Assembly (NCBI RefSeq): GCF_000257905.1
Contig: NZ_AJJL01000051.1
Location: 62,001 to 126,000 of the forward strand
Direction: 5' to 3'
Source of the DNA: Streptococcus mitis SK579
GTDB taxonomy: Bacteria; Bacillota; Bacilli; Lactobacillales; Streptococcaceae
Length of the DNA: 64,000 bases
Below are positions 8,894-17,603 of this stretch, in pieces; within the stretch, counting starts at the first letter, position 1; each line of letters begins with the position of its first letter. Below the pieces are notes generated by a model. It ran no database searches. It was not told the DNA's origin and worked only from the letters and a program-made list of their open reading frames with translations. A program made the translations under genes and the position numbers.

Positions 8894-9442
8894 ATGTCTA
8901 AAAAAGTATTATTTATCGTCGGATCCCTACGCCAAGGTTCTTTCAACCACCAAATGGCCCTCGAAGCTGAGAAAGCACTTGCTGGTAAAGCAGAAGTTAG
9001 CTACCTCGATTATTCAGCTATTCCTCTCTTCAGCCAAGATTTGGAAGTTCCAATTCACCCAGCTGTAGCTGCTGCTCGTGAAGCGGTTCTAGCTGCTGAT
9101 GCTATCTGGATTTTCTCTCCAGTCTACAACTTCTCTATCCCTGGTACAGTGAAAAACTTGCTTGACTGGCTATCTCGTGCCCTTGACTTATCTGATACAC
9201 GTGGCGCTTCTGCCCTTCAAGACAAGTTTGTCACCGTATCATCTGTAGCCAATGCAGGTCACGATCAACTTTTCGCTATCTACAAAGACCTCTTGCCATT
9301 TATCCGTACACAAGTCGTTGGTGATTTCACTGCTGCACGTGTTAATGACTCTGCTTGGGCAGACGGAAAATTGGTTCTTGAAGAAACAGTCCTAAATTCA
9401 CTTGAAAAACAAGCGGAAGACTTGCTTAATGCTATCAAATAA
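8894..9442 (+). CDS. NAD(P)H-dependent FMN reductase family protein
   Basis: A 182-aa cytosolic flavoprotein of the flavodoxin-like NADPH-dependent FMN reductase family. The FMN phosphate loop is GSLRQGSFNHQMA (residues ~9-21), and the second flavin contact is SPVYNFSIPGTVKNLLDWLSR. Relatives reduce FMN, quinones or azo and nitro compounds, giving a role in redox homeostasis; the exact acceptor is unknown. The ATG at 8894 follows an AAGGAG Shine-Dalgarno, and an upstream in-frame ATG at 8813 overlaps the promoter and is rejected. A terminator follows. Confidence 0.85.
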   Translation: MSKKVLFIVGSLRQGSFNHQMALEAEKALAGKAEVSYLDYSAIPLFSQDLEVPIHPAVAAAREAVLAADAIWIFSPVYNFSIPGTVKNLLDWLSRALDLSDTRGASALQDKFVTVSSVANAGHDQLFAIYKDLLPFIRTQVVGDFTAARVNDSAWADGKLVLEETVLNSLEKQAEDLLNAIK

Positions 9443-9460
9443 AGATGCTTTATGACTCTT

Positions 9461-9487
9461 TTCCACCCATTTGGGTGGTTTTTTTCA
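9461..9487 (+). terminator. Terminator of the FMN reductase gene
   Basis: A CCACCC/GGGTGG stem followed by seven T residues. Confidence 0.85.
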
Positions 9488-9493
9488 TACCTA

Positions 9494-9586
9494 ATACTCT
9501 TCAAACCACGTCAGCATCGCCTTACCGTACTCAAGTAAAGCTTGCGTCTAGCTTCCTAGTTTGCTTTGTGATTTTCATTGAGTATA
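9494..9586. repeat. BOX element, boxA-boxC without boxB
   Basis: The 93-bp segment begins with ATACTCTTC and CAAACCACGTCAGC, typical of boxA. It ends with GCTTCCTAGTTTGCT...TTTTCATTGAGTAT, typical of boxC. The internal boxB module is absent and part of boxA is degenerate. Confidence 0.8.
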
Positions 9587-9682
9587 ACTTAACAGTCCTG
9601 TCTAAAGCATGGAATTCTAGAAGGTCCTTTATAAGATATTTAATCTAGAATAGTACAATGTTGCCAATCATTTTTATAAATT

Positions 9683-9716
9683 ATAATAGATTAAAACTAG
9701 AATAGTGCACTATGAC
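9683..9716. repeat. RUP/IS630-type terminal fragment
   Basis: The ends ATAATAGATTAAAACTAGAATAGTGCA resemble the RUP/IS630-Spn1 terminal inverted repeat. A partial second copy (CTAGAATAGTACA) lies near 9645-9660. No complete unit is present. Confidence 0.45.
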
Positions 9717-9860
9717 TCCTAAAATATTTATAAAAATTAATTTAATCATGTACCTAATATTAGAATTATTTATCCCAAATTTATTTGAAAGCTTCTCTAA
9801 GCTATATCCTTGTTTTCTAAGTTCATAGATCTGAACTTTACCATCATAAGTTAATTTCAT
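9717..9860 (-). pseudogene. IS3-family transposase OrfA fragment
   Basis: From the ATG at 9860 about 45 residues read as the N-terminal helix-turn-helix of an IS3-type OrfA (MKLTYDGKVQIYELRKQG, then SLEKLSNKFGI and NIRYMIKLI). The similarity then stops abruptly and the frame runs into the RUP/IS630-like end. The rest of the transposase is missing, so it cannot be active. Confidence 0.7.
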
Positions 9861-9869
9861 AATAAAAAC

Positions 9870-9908
9870 ACCCCAAAAGTTAGATTTTTTCTGTCTAACT
9901 TTTGGGGT
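9870..9908. repeat. Inverted repeat at the end of the IS3-type remnant
   Basis: A perfect 15-bp inverted repeat (ACCCCAAAAGTTAGA / TCTAACTTTTGGGGT) separated by 9 nt lies directly upstream of the orfA fragment. It matches the kind of terminal sequence that precedes OrfA in this IS group. Confidence 0.55.
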
Positions 9909-10069
9909 GCAGTTCAATCAAAACTCTAATACGATGCGTTTTATCATGCAAGAATCTACTATATTTCTCCTCAAATTGAGGTTCTATATCATAGTAACTC
10001 TACTCATTCATCGATTCAATTTTAATCCTCGATCAATTTATAAAAATCAGAATGCTTTAGAGATAAAGT
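9909..10069. other. Intergenic DNA between the IS3-type remnant and the beta-galactosidase stop codon
   Basis: AT-rich sequence without a convincing gene. No clear rho-independent terminator follows the beta-galactosidase gene, unlike the two other glycosidases. Confidence 0.4.
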
Positions 10070-13000
10070 CTAATCTTCTTTACGTTTTGTAGCCAATAGT
10101 GCTGCTGACAAGGCCAAGCTAACACCTGCTAAGAAGATGGCTGTATCAGATTCTCTCTCACCAGTTTCTGGTAAGCCATTTTGATCTTCTTTGACTTCTG
10201 AAGCCTTTCTTTCTGCAGTCTGGTTATTAGCTATGTTCTGTACTGGATGCTCTGTTTTCTCCCGAACTGGTACTTCCTGATTTCCTACTGTTGCTGGAGC
10301 AGCTTTATCCTCTGGAAGTTTACTATCTTGAGTTGTTCCCGTATTTACCTCGTCTTTAAAGTCAGGCTTCTCATCGACTGGTGCTACCTGATTACCTACA
10401 GTTGATTGTTTCCCTTTGTATTCTGCAATGTCGTTAACTGCTCCTTCAACAAAGTTAGCTCCTCCCTTAAATTCAGGGACTTCATTAACCGATGCTTCTA
10501 CAAAGTTGACCCCTCCTTTGAATTCTGGAACTTCATTGACTGGCGCAGGCTCCTCGCCCTTACTATTTGAAACAGATTGTTTTACTCCTACCTCGATAAT
10601 GCGGTCTTGAGCCTTTCTTTGTTCAGTATGAACAAGAGTTCTAGTAGTTCCCACAACTTGAATATAGTCAACTTTTTCTCCATCTTGTCCTTCAGAAACA
10701 ACACGACGTTGACCTTGAGAAAGTTCAGGATTTTCACGAACAACTTCTTTAAATGGAAGCGGAGTCTTTTCAATTTCCAAGCTTGGAGTTTCTGCTACTA
10801 AGTTCTTAACTCCTTCTGTCGGAGTTGTTTGGAAGGCTGTCTTAAAGTGTAAACGATACTCTTTCACAAGATTTCCATCTTTGGAAACAAGACGCACGAG
10901 TGTTGGAAGATTGGTATTTCCAGGATTCACAACTGTGACTACTCCATGTCCACTAGTTGTCACAGTGACTTTTGGTTGGGAACTCATTGCTGTTAGTGTA
11001 TAATCTGTCACATTTGGATCAAAGTTTTCCAATGCTTTTCCATCGATCGAAATAGTCGCTGATGGTGTCTCCACTTCTGCTCCCTTGCCTGCAGAGTAGG
11101 CTGTAAATTCTACAACTGCCAAACCATTAGTAGTAGCCTTACGAGTCATACGGGCACGAATAGCTGTCGTTTGAATCGGATCAAAGTTAAACTCTATTGG
11201 TTTACCAGCTACGATTTCTCCAGATGCCTTGTAAGGAATTTCTTGCCAGTTTTCTGCCTTGTTAAATGGATGGTCGGCATTTTCCTCGTAACGAGAAATC
11301 GTACTTGGTTCTGTAAAGGCAGGACCAATATATCTTTCTAGAACCATTTTCTCTGGAGCATCTGTTCCACTATCTTTAAAGAACTGAATAGCTACTTTTC
11401 CAATGGATTGAGAGGCAATTTTTCCATCCTTCTTAAAGACTAGTCCGACAGAAGTTTCTTGATTTTTCGGAGTACGAGACCAGTTTGTCCAACGTCCGTC
11501 TTCATTGTATTTTCCATCATTGATATAGAAAATTCTATCATGTGAAGCTGCTTGTGTATCGTTCGTTGTCGAAGCAAAGGCTTTAGAATCCGTTTCATTG
11601 TTGCTTGGATTTTCTGACAGAGCTTGGTTACCTTTAGAAACAACTGTTACCTGCATTTTGGTACTTAGATTTGTACCAATGACATGACCAGTTACCTCAA
11701 AACTTCCCTCATGTTCCGTTGCATGTTCAGGGACTGCATCCCATTGGACAGCAAGGTTAGATTTAACCCAACCAGCTTGTGAAGGATAGTAAACTGTCAC
11801 TTCAGCAGGCCATTGAAGTTGATCACCTACATTCAAAGTCTTAGCACTATTTTCTGCAGCTACTGGTTGTGTTGACTCTTTTTCATCATCACGGAAGATG
11901 CGATATTCTTTCAGAACAGTTCCATCCTCAGCTTTTAAGATAAGACGTGTCGCACCTTTTTCACTTGTTGCAGGCACAACTGTTACCAGACCATTATTGC
12001 TAGCTGTTGCAGTGATTTCCTTGCTAGATTGAGGAATATAATAGTCTGTCTTAGATGGATTGAAATGTTCAAGCTTCTTGCCATCTACTTGGATAGAAAT
12101 TTCTGAGCTTGTAGAGCTCATTACCTTATTTCCAAGGACAGTTATCTCTGTCAAACCAACACCAGCAGTTCCATCGGCTTTCTTCATGCGCATACGAACA
12201 GCATAGGTTTCTACCTTATCAAATGTAAAGTGGTTGGTTTTACCTGCAGATAATTGTCCTGGAGCTTTGAGGTGTTCCACCTCTTTCCAGTTAGCTGTAT
12301 TATTGAATGGATGATTGCTATCACGTTGGGCATTATTGACATCATTTGGAAGATCTGGGACTTCTTGACCGACATAGTATTCGATAACGTATTCTTTTGG
12401 AAGTCCGATTGCACCGTCAGTATAGAAATCAACTGATAGATTGTCTACAAAGCGTTTTGTCAAGTCTCCTGAATTACCAAACAAGATAGAAGCCCAGTCA
12501 TTATCAGTATTTGTTCTCCAAGTAGTCCATCTATTTTTAGCATCTGTCGACGTTCTTGACACAGTCAGGTCGTTCAAGGAATTAGCTGAGTCATCTCCTC
12601 CTGTATTGGATACAATGGCAGCTGGCAATTGGGAACCTGTCCATTGTTTAGAGATATTATTTCCAGCAACCACTTGACTAGAAACACGGACATGAGCCTT
12701 GGTGGTCAGATTGCTACCAACTAAATGACCATTGATTTCATACACCCCTTCAGTTTGACTAAAGTTAGCTGGTACCTGATCCCAAACCACATCTTTGTAG
12801 ATAGTGGTTCCATTAGAATGGTAAGCACGTACACTAGCTGGCAATTGAACTGTCTCACCCTTAGGAAGAGTAAGGCTGATTTCCTCTGCAACTTGCAAGC
12901 CTTCTACCGTCACCGTTGCTTGAGCCTCAATATCTGTACCTTCTACATGTCCTTTAAGGGTAAAGCTATGATAGTGCCCCAATTCTTTTTCAGCTACTTT

Positions 13001-16000
13001 GTCCCAAGTTACAGCTACCTTACGAGGCAAGCCTTTATCAAATTCTGCTCCAACTTGACTAGGTAAATTAGGTTGCTGATTGATATCGGTAGAGATAGAA
13101 ACTGGATGAAGTTTGACAATTTTCTTCTCTACTTTATTTTCTTTAATCACCAATTCAGTTGCGACAGATTGCGTTTTTTCTGTTTGATTGTCAATACGAG
13201 GAGTTAGAGTAACACGACCCTTAGTATAGAGCAACAAGTTCTGTCCATTTACCTCAAGATGACCACCATCAGCTGACTTGGCTTCTAAGTGGACATCTGA
13301 CGCTGCAAATTCAGTCTGTGAACCGTCCTCATAATGCCCAATTACATGATAAGGGAGAACTTGGTCTTCTGTTGCCTTCTCTTTTCCTTCAATGTTTACT
13401 TCCAAGCGTGTCAAGGCAGGTGCTTCCTTCACGAATTGAATCAAGTAAGTTTGAACTAAATCCCCCTTTTGGTCACTCAAGAAGACAGAAGCCTGATATC
13501 CATTATCAGCAGAAGCTTGCTGAACTGTTACCTGATAGCCTGTAGTCTGTGCTCCAACACTTGGGATTTTAGCACTGTAAGGAAGGGATACTCGGTAATA
13601 AGTCTTTCCAGGCTCAAAGTTTTCAAGAGTCTTATCTCCAACCGTGAGACCTGTAACAGTACTTTCTGTTTCCTTGTCGCTTGCGATAAAGGTTGCAGTT
13701 ACTTCACGATCGTCATCTGTCAATTTACCAGTTGCTTCAGTTCGTCCACCTTCCTTGTTCAAAGCAGCAGGATCTTTCAAGGTCCAAGACACAACATCTG
13801 TATCAATCAAGCTACCATCTGACAAAACAGCAGTAACCGTTTTATCCAAATCAGCTGCCGTTGTACCAACTGGAACTGTCGCTACCTTAGGCAACCACTT
13901 ATCAAGTGCAACTACCTTGACAAGAGCTTCAGCCTTGGCTTCGAGACCTTCTACATTACCAAATACTTTTTTCTCACCTGCACTTGTAAGCAAGTCAGAT
14001 GGCACTTTCCAAGTCACAGCTTTTTCTTCAACACTGCCGTCGCTATAAATAGCTGTTACTGTTTGTGGTAGTTCAGGAGTGGTACTCACATCAGTTGTGG
14101 CCTTTACAGGAGCATAGGCTATAAAGTGACGGTTTTCTTTCTTACCAGACACGGTTGCAACTGTTGCACTATCAGATGTTAAACCAGCAGAATCTGCATA
14201 AAGAGTAAATTTACCTTCTTTTTCTGTTGATTTTACAATGACAACTCCTTTACCATTGAAGGCACGTCTCTGCCATGTTCCATCTGCTTGAGCTTTGTAG
14301 CGCTCACGACTAGCTTGTTCCCCATTATCTACACCAACGATTTGTCCCTGACCATGGAGATTGAAATGAACAAGATTATTCGCTGTCGGAACAACATTCC
14401 CTTCTCCATCAACAATTTCGTAATGGATGTAAGATAAATCTTTACCATCTGCTGTGATAACATGCTCTTCTTTAGTCAGACGAACTCTTGCTGGCTCCCC
14501 AGCAGTTGTCACACTATCACGCGCAATTTCGTTGCCATTTTCATCTCGAGCAATCGCAGTCAGTGTGCCTGGTTGGTATTTCACAAGCCACTCAAGATAC
14601 AATTCACTTGGTTTAGCACCCTCATGATATGGACGTCCATCTTCTGTCGTTTTCTTAGTAAATTCCTTTTTACCAAGTGACTCTCCATTTAAGAACAATT
14701 CGACACTTGCTGCATTTGAGAAGGTACGAACCGGAACCTTTCCATCGACCAGCATCTTACGATCCCTAAGTGTCTCATCAGTCCAGTTCCAATGTGGTAA
14801 AATTCGGACAGTTGGTTTTTCTTTAGCACTATACCATTCACTACGGTAAAGGTAAAAATCATTCTTGGGTAAACCAGCCGTATCGATGATACCAAAGTAA
14901 GAACTTTTTACGGGTGTATTATCTTGGTTGTGCCATGGAGTTGGCTCACCGATATAGTCAATTCCTGTCCAGATAAATTGTCCAGCATAGCCAGCATGAT
15001 CACGGTCAAAAGTCCATGACTCAGTAGCTGTTCTTCCCCATCCAACACGATCATTACCATAGTCAGATTGTTCATAGTGACGATTTGGACGGTTATCATG
15101 TCCAAGTATTTGAGCAGGATTGTAATAAGAATCACGCGTTCTAGTAGCTGAAGAAGTTTCAGAACCATAGATGAGCCAGTCTGGATGAGCTCTACGAACA
15201 GCTTCATAATTACGCTCTCCATAGTTCATACCCACAGCATCCATGATTTCTGCAACTTTCAAGAAATCACCTGTAGACGCACGACTAAATTTATTTTCAC
15301 CCATGGTTACGTAACGCTCGGTATCAATCGCTTTGATAACAGCCTTCAAACGTTTAGCAGTTTCAATAGAACGAGGACTACCATTCGCTTCATCTACCTC
15401 ATTTCCAAGAGACCACATCACAATAGACGGATTGTTCTTATCACGTTCTACCATTGTCCTAAGATCAAAATCAGACCACTTCTCTCCCTTCTTAGCCTCG
15501 GGATGAGTCGCATCTTGATCAAAGAAACGTCCATAGTCGTAAGTCTTCTTGCCACCATACCAAGTGTCAAAAGCCTCCTCTTGAACCAAAAGTCCTAGAC
15601 TCGCCGCAGCATCTAGCAACTGAGGGCTCGCCGGGTTGTGAGTGGTACGAATGGAGTTCACTCCCATATCTTTCAGAAGTTTTAATTTACGATAAGTAGC
15701 CTTATAGTTCTCTTCTGCACCCAAGGCTCCATTGTCATGGTGAATACTTACCCCATGGAATTTCATTCTCTCACCATTGAGAGAAAATCCTTCCTTAGCT
15801 GTCCAGTTAAAATAACGGTAACCAAATGTATCTTCTGTTACATCAACTAACTGGCCTTCTTTATAGACTTTTGTTTTTAGAACATAAAGTTGAGGATGGT
15901 AACTTTTCGTTGTCCAAAGAGTTGGCTGATTAACCAGGATATTCTGATTAAATTGTGTTGTTTCATTTTCTGCCAAACTCTTAGTTTCAGAACGAACTAG

Positions 16001-17245
16001 TTCTGAAACAGCTTTACCCTCCTTAGTGAAAATCTGTTGCTCCACAAAGACATTAGCAGCTTTTTTATCTGTATTTTTAATCTTACTTTGAACTCGTGTT
16101 TCAACATTGCTATTTTTTTGTTCAGCTAATTTTGGTGTTGTAATGTGGTTCCCATTTTCCGCAACATGGACTTTATCACGATAACTAAGGGTTACATCAC
16201 GATAAATCCCACTACCAGAATACCAACGACTACTTGGTTGCTTATTGGTCACTTGAACGGTAATGGAATTTTCACTGCCATCCTTGTTCAAAAATTCTGT
16301 AATATCATAAGAAAAATGATTATAACCACTTGGATAATGGCCTACAAATTTACCATTCACATAAACCTTAGAATCCATGTAAACACCATCAAAATTGATA
16401 CGAACATCCTTGTTCTTGTCTGCTTCATTCAGTGTAAAAGTCTTACGATACCAAGCTGTTCCACCATTTAACTGACCACCTTCGTTGCGAGCAGGAGACT
16501 TGTGATCGAAGTCAAAATAAATACTCCAATCGTGTGGAAGATTCAATTTAGACCAATCATGAACATCCACATCTTTTTTTGAAAAATCTCCTTGGGCGTT
16601 TAGTTTAAAGTACCAATCTTTATTGAAGTCTTGTTTTCGATCTGATAATAGCTGCTTCTCTTTTTCAACATCCGCTTTACTTGACTCTTTAGAAAGCGCT
16701 TGCGTTTTTTCAGAAGAAAATTTGAGATCTGCAGTCGGTTTTACCTGATCCTTTTCTGAAGTTTTCTTAGCATCCTCTTTTACATCTGTTTCAACTGCTG
16801 CTGTAGATTTCGGACCATCTTCCACAGTCTTTGGTTTTGTCTCTTCAGATTTTTGCTTCTCCTCAGCTTCGTTTCCTTCTCCTACTTTATTCGGAGTTTC
16901 AACTTTAGGACTAACCAATTCATGGTTACCTTCATTAACAGGTTTAGCAGACTCTGTATCCTTACTTTCATTGTTTTCTGTTGTCTCAACTTTTGGTTTT
17001 ACGAACTCACGTCCACCATTCTCATCAGCCTTTGCGATAGCAGCTGCCACATCATCAGGAAGCTTATCTAAAGGTTGGACTTGATGAATCGTTGTTCCTT
17101 CTGTTTGAGTATTGGATGAAGCCACCTCCTCAGCTTGTACAGCTGAAATACCAAATATACTAGCCCCAATCATCACAGATGCCACACCTATAGCAAATTT
17201 ACGAATGCTATAATGACAACGTTTGTCGAAAAGTCTTTTGTTCAT
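10070..17245 (-). CDS. bgaA: Wall-anchored beta-galactosidase (GH2, BgaA type)
   Basis: A 2391-aa surface exo-beta-galactosidase that removes terminal beta-galactose, typically beta-1,4-linked in N-glycan antennae. Order: YSIRK signal peptide; post-signal LPDDVAAAIAKADENGG motif; acidic Lys/Glu/Pro-rich stretch; GH2 modules from ~200 to ~830 with acid/base Glu616 in WSLGNEVDE and nucleophile Glu696 in YGSETSSA. Next come Ig-like and Big_4-type modules from ~820, two CBM71-like modules (~1530-1705 and ~1890-2055), repeats of the type EVPEFKGGVN, and LPETG at 2358-2362 with hydrophobic and basic tail. The spacing of the catalytic Glu pair (80) is close to that of pneumococcal BgaA (564/645, from memory). 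ATG at 17245 is chosen because GAGG lies 6 nt upstream. A cre-like site sits in the leader. Confidence 0.93.
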   Translation of the reverse strand: MNKRLFDKRCHYSIRKFAIGVASVMIGASIFGISAVQAEEVASSNTQTEGTTIHQVQPLDKLPDDVAAAIAKADENGGREFVKPKVETTENNESKDTESAKPVNEGNHELVSPKVETPNKVGEGNEAEEKQKSEETKPKTVEDGPKSTAAVETDVKEDAKKTSEKDQVKPTADLKFSSEKTQALSKESSKADVEKEKQLLSDRKQDFNKDWYFKLNAQGDFSKKDVDVHDWSKLNLPHDWSIYFDFDHKSPARNEGGQLNGGTAWYRKTFTLNEADKNKDVRINFDGVYMDSKVYVNGKFVGHYPSGYNHFSYDITEFLNKDGSENSITVQVTNKQPSSRWYSGSGIYRDVTLSYRDKVHVAENGNHITTPKLAEQKNSNVETRVQSKIKNTDKKAANVFVEQQIFTKEGKAVSELVRSETKSLAENETTQFNQNILVNQPTLWTTKSYHPQLYVLKTKVYKEGQLVDVTEDTFGYRYFNWTAKEGFSLNGERMKFHGVSIHHDNGALGAEENYKATYRKLKLLKDMGVNSIRTTHNPASPQLLDAAASLGLLVQEEAFDTWYGGKKTYDYGRFFDQDATHPEAKKGEKWSDFDLRTMVERDKNNPSIVMWSLGNEVDEANGSPRSIETAKRLKAVIKAIDTERYVTMGENKFSRASTGDFLKVAEIMDAVGMNYGERNYEAVRRAHPDWLIYGSETSSATRTRDSYYNPAQILGHDNRPNRHYEQSDYGNDRVGWGRTATESWTFDRDHAGYAGQFIWTGIDYIGEPTPWHNQDNTPVKSSYFGIIDTAGLPKNDFYLYRSEWYSAKEKPTVRILPHWNWTDETLRDRKMLVDGKVPVRTFSNAASVELFLNGESLGKKEFTKKTTEDGRPYHEGAKPSELYLEWLVKYQPGTLTAIARDENGNEIARDSVTTAGEPARVRLTKEEHVITADGKDLSYIHYEIVDGEGNVVPTANNLVHFNLHGQGQIVGVDNGEQASRERYKAQADGTWQRRAFNGKGVVIVKSTEKEGKFTLYADSAGLTSDSATVATVSGKKENRHFIAYAPVKATTDVSTTPELPQTVTAIYSDGSVEEKAVTWKVPSDLLTSAGEKKVFGNVEGLEAKAEALVKVVALDKWLPKVATVPVGTTAADLDKTVTAVLSDGSLIDTDVVSWTLKDPAALNKEGGRTEATGKLTDDDREVTATFIASDKETESTVTGLTVGDKTLENFEPGKTYYRVSLPYSAKIPSVGAQTTGYQVTVQQASADNGYQASVFLSDQKGDLVQTYLIQFVKEAPALTRLEVNIEGKEKATEDQVLPYHVIGHYEDGSQTEFAASDVHLEAKSADGGHLEVNGQNLLLYTKGRVTLTPRIDNQTEKTQSVATELVIKENKVEKKIVKLHPVSISTDINQQPNLPSQVGAEFDKGLPRKVAVTWDKVAEKELGHYHSFTLKGHVEGTDIEAQATVTVEGLQVAEEISLTLPKGETVQLPASVRAYHSNGTTIYKDVVWDQVPANFSQTEGVYEINGHLVGSNLTTKAHVRVSSQVVAGNNISKQWTGSQLPAAIVSNTGGDDSANSLNDLTVSRTSTDAKNRWTTWRTNTDNDWASILFGNSGDLTKRFVDNLSVDFYTDGAIGLPKEYVIEYYVGQEVPDLPNDVNNAQRDSNHPFNNTANWKEVEHLKAPGQLSAGKTNHFTFDKVETYAVRMRMKKADGTAGVGLTEITVLGNKVMSSTSSEISIQVDGKKLEHFNPSKTDYYIPQSSKEITATASNNGLVTVVPATSEKGATRLILKAEDGTVLKEYRIFRDDEKESTQPVAAENSAKTLNVGDQLQWPAEVTVYYPSQAGWVKSNLAVQWDAVPEHATEHEGSFEVTGHVIGTNLSTKMQVTVVSKGNQALSENPSNNETDSKAFASTTNDTQAASHDRIFYINDGKYNEDGRWTNWSRTPKNQETSVGLVFKKDGKIASQSIGKVAIQFFKDSGTDAPEKMVLERYIGPAFTEPSTISRYEENADHPFNKAENWQEIPYKASGEIVAGKPIEFNFDPIQTTAIRARMTRKATTNGLAVVEFTAYSAGKGAEVETPSATISIDGKALENFDPNVTDYTLTAMSSQPKVTVTTSGHGVVTVVNPGNTNLPTLVRLVSKDGNLVKEYRLHFKTAFQTTPTEGVKNLVAETPSLEIEKTPLPFKEVVRENPELSQGQRRVVSEGQDGEKVDYIQVVGTTRTLVHTEQRKAQDRIIEVGVKQSVSNSKGEEPAPVNEVPEFKGGVNFVEASVNEVPEFKGGANFVEGAVNDIAEYKGKQSTVGNQVAPVDEKPDFKDEVNTGTTQDSKLPEDKAAPATVGNQEVPVREKTEHPVQNIANNQTAERKASEVKEDQNGLPETGERESDTAIFLAGVSLALSAALLATKRKED
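10160..10174 (-). other. LPETG sortase signal of BgaA-type protein
   Basis: The sortase A cleavage motif is followed by a hydrophobic helix and KRKED, marking covalent attachment to peptidoglycan. Confidence 0.95.
10395..10550 (-). repeat. Wall-proximal EVPEFKGGVN repeats in the beta-galactosidase
   Basis: Three consecutive units (NEVPEFKGGVNFVEASV, NEVPEFKGGANFVEGAV, NDIAEYKGK) plus a diverged DEKPDFKDEVN copy nearer the C-terminus. The same repeat family occurs in the other two glycosidases of the island. Confidence 0.8.
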
Positions 17246-17488
17246 TAAAATCCTCATTTCTTTTTCTTGACACTAAGTAAGCGTTTACTTTTTAGAAAAA
17301 ATAACCTCCTTCAGAATACACAACTAAGCATCAAGTTTGTTTTTTATATATATATTGAATATATCAAAATGAGCAAAAAATTGCAATCTTTTTTATGATT
17401 TTAATATAACAAAAAATATTGAGGCCGCATCCTATAACGAGAAGCTTAACAATGGATAAAGAATCTGGTCCGAAACTATCAACTATTC
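17246..17488 (-). other. Leader and upstream region of the beta-galactosidase gene
   Basis: This ~240-bp region holds an AT-rich run (TATATATATA) with several possible -10 boxes, an AAGGAGGT sequence near 17300-17310 that has no start codon after it, and the cre site. The exact promoter cannot be assigned. Confidence 0.4.
17276..17290 (-). promoter_or_regulatory. cre-like CcpA operator upstream of the beta-galactosidase gene
   Basis: AAGTAAACGCTTACT on the minus strand matches the cre consensus WTGNAANCGNWNNCW with one mismatch. It lies about 30 nt upstream of the ATG, downstream of the likely promoter, which is a position for roadblock repression. Confidence 0.65.
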
Positions 17489-17551
17489 AAAAACCACACA
17501 GTATTGCTTTCAGCTTGATGATTCTCAATACTGAAATCACTGTGTGGTTTT
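17489..17551 (-). terminator. Terminator of the GH20-GH84 gene
   Basis: A long hairpin with a 13-bp outer stem (AAAACCACACAGT/ACTGTGTGGTTTT) and a shorter inner stem (ATTG/CAAT), flanked by A and T runs on both sides, so it could work in both directions. Confidence 0.75.
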
Positions 17552-17603
17552 ATTGTGACATTAATGTTTATCTAGGATTATTGAATAACTCTTTTTCGAA
17601 TTC

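Noticed and set aside
9907-10092. A 61-codon plus-strand frame next to the IS3-type remnant
   Set aside because: No Shine-Dalgarno, and its end overlaps the beta-galactosidase 3' end; it looks like chance.
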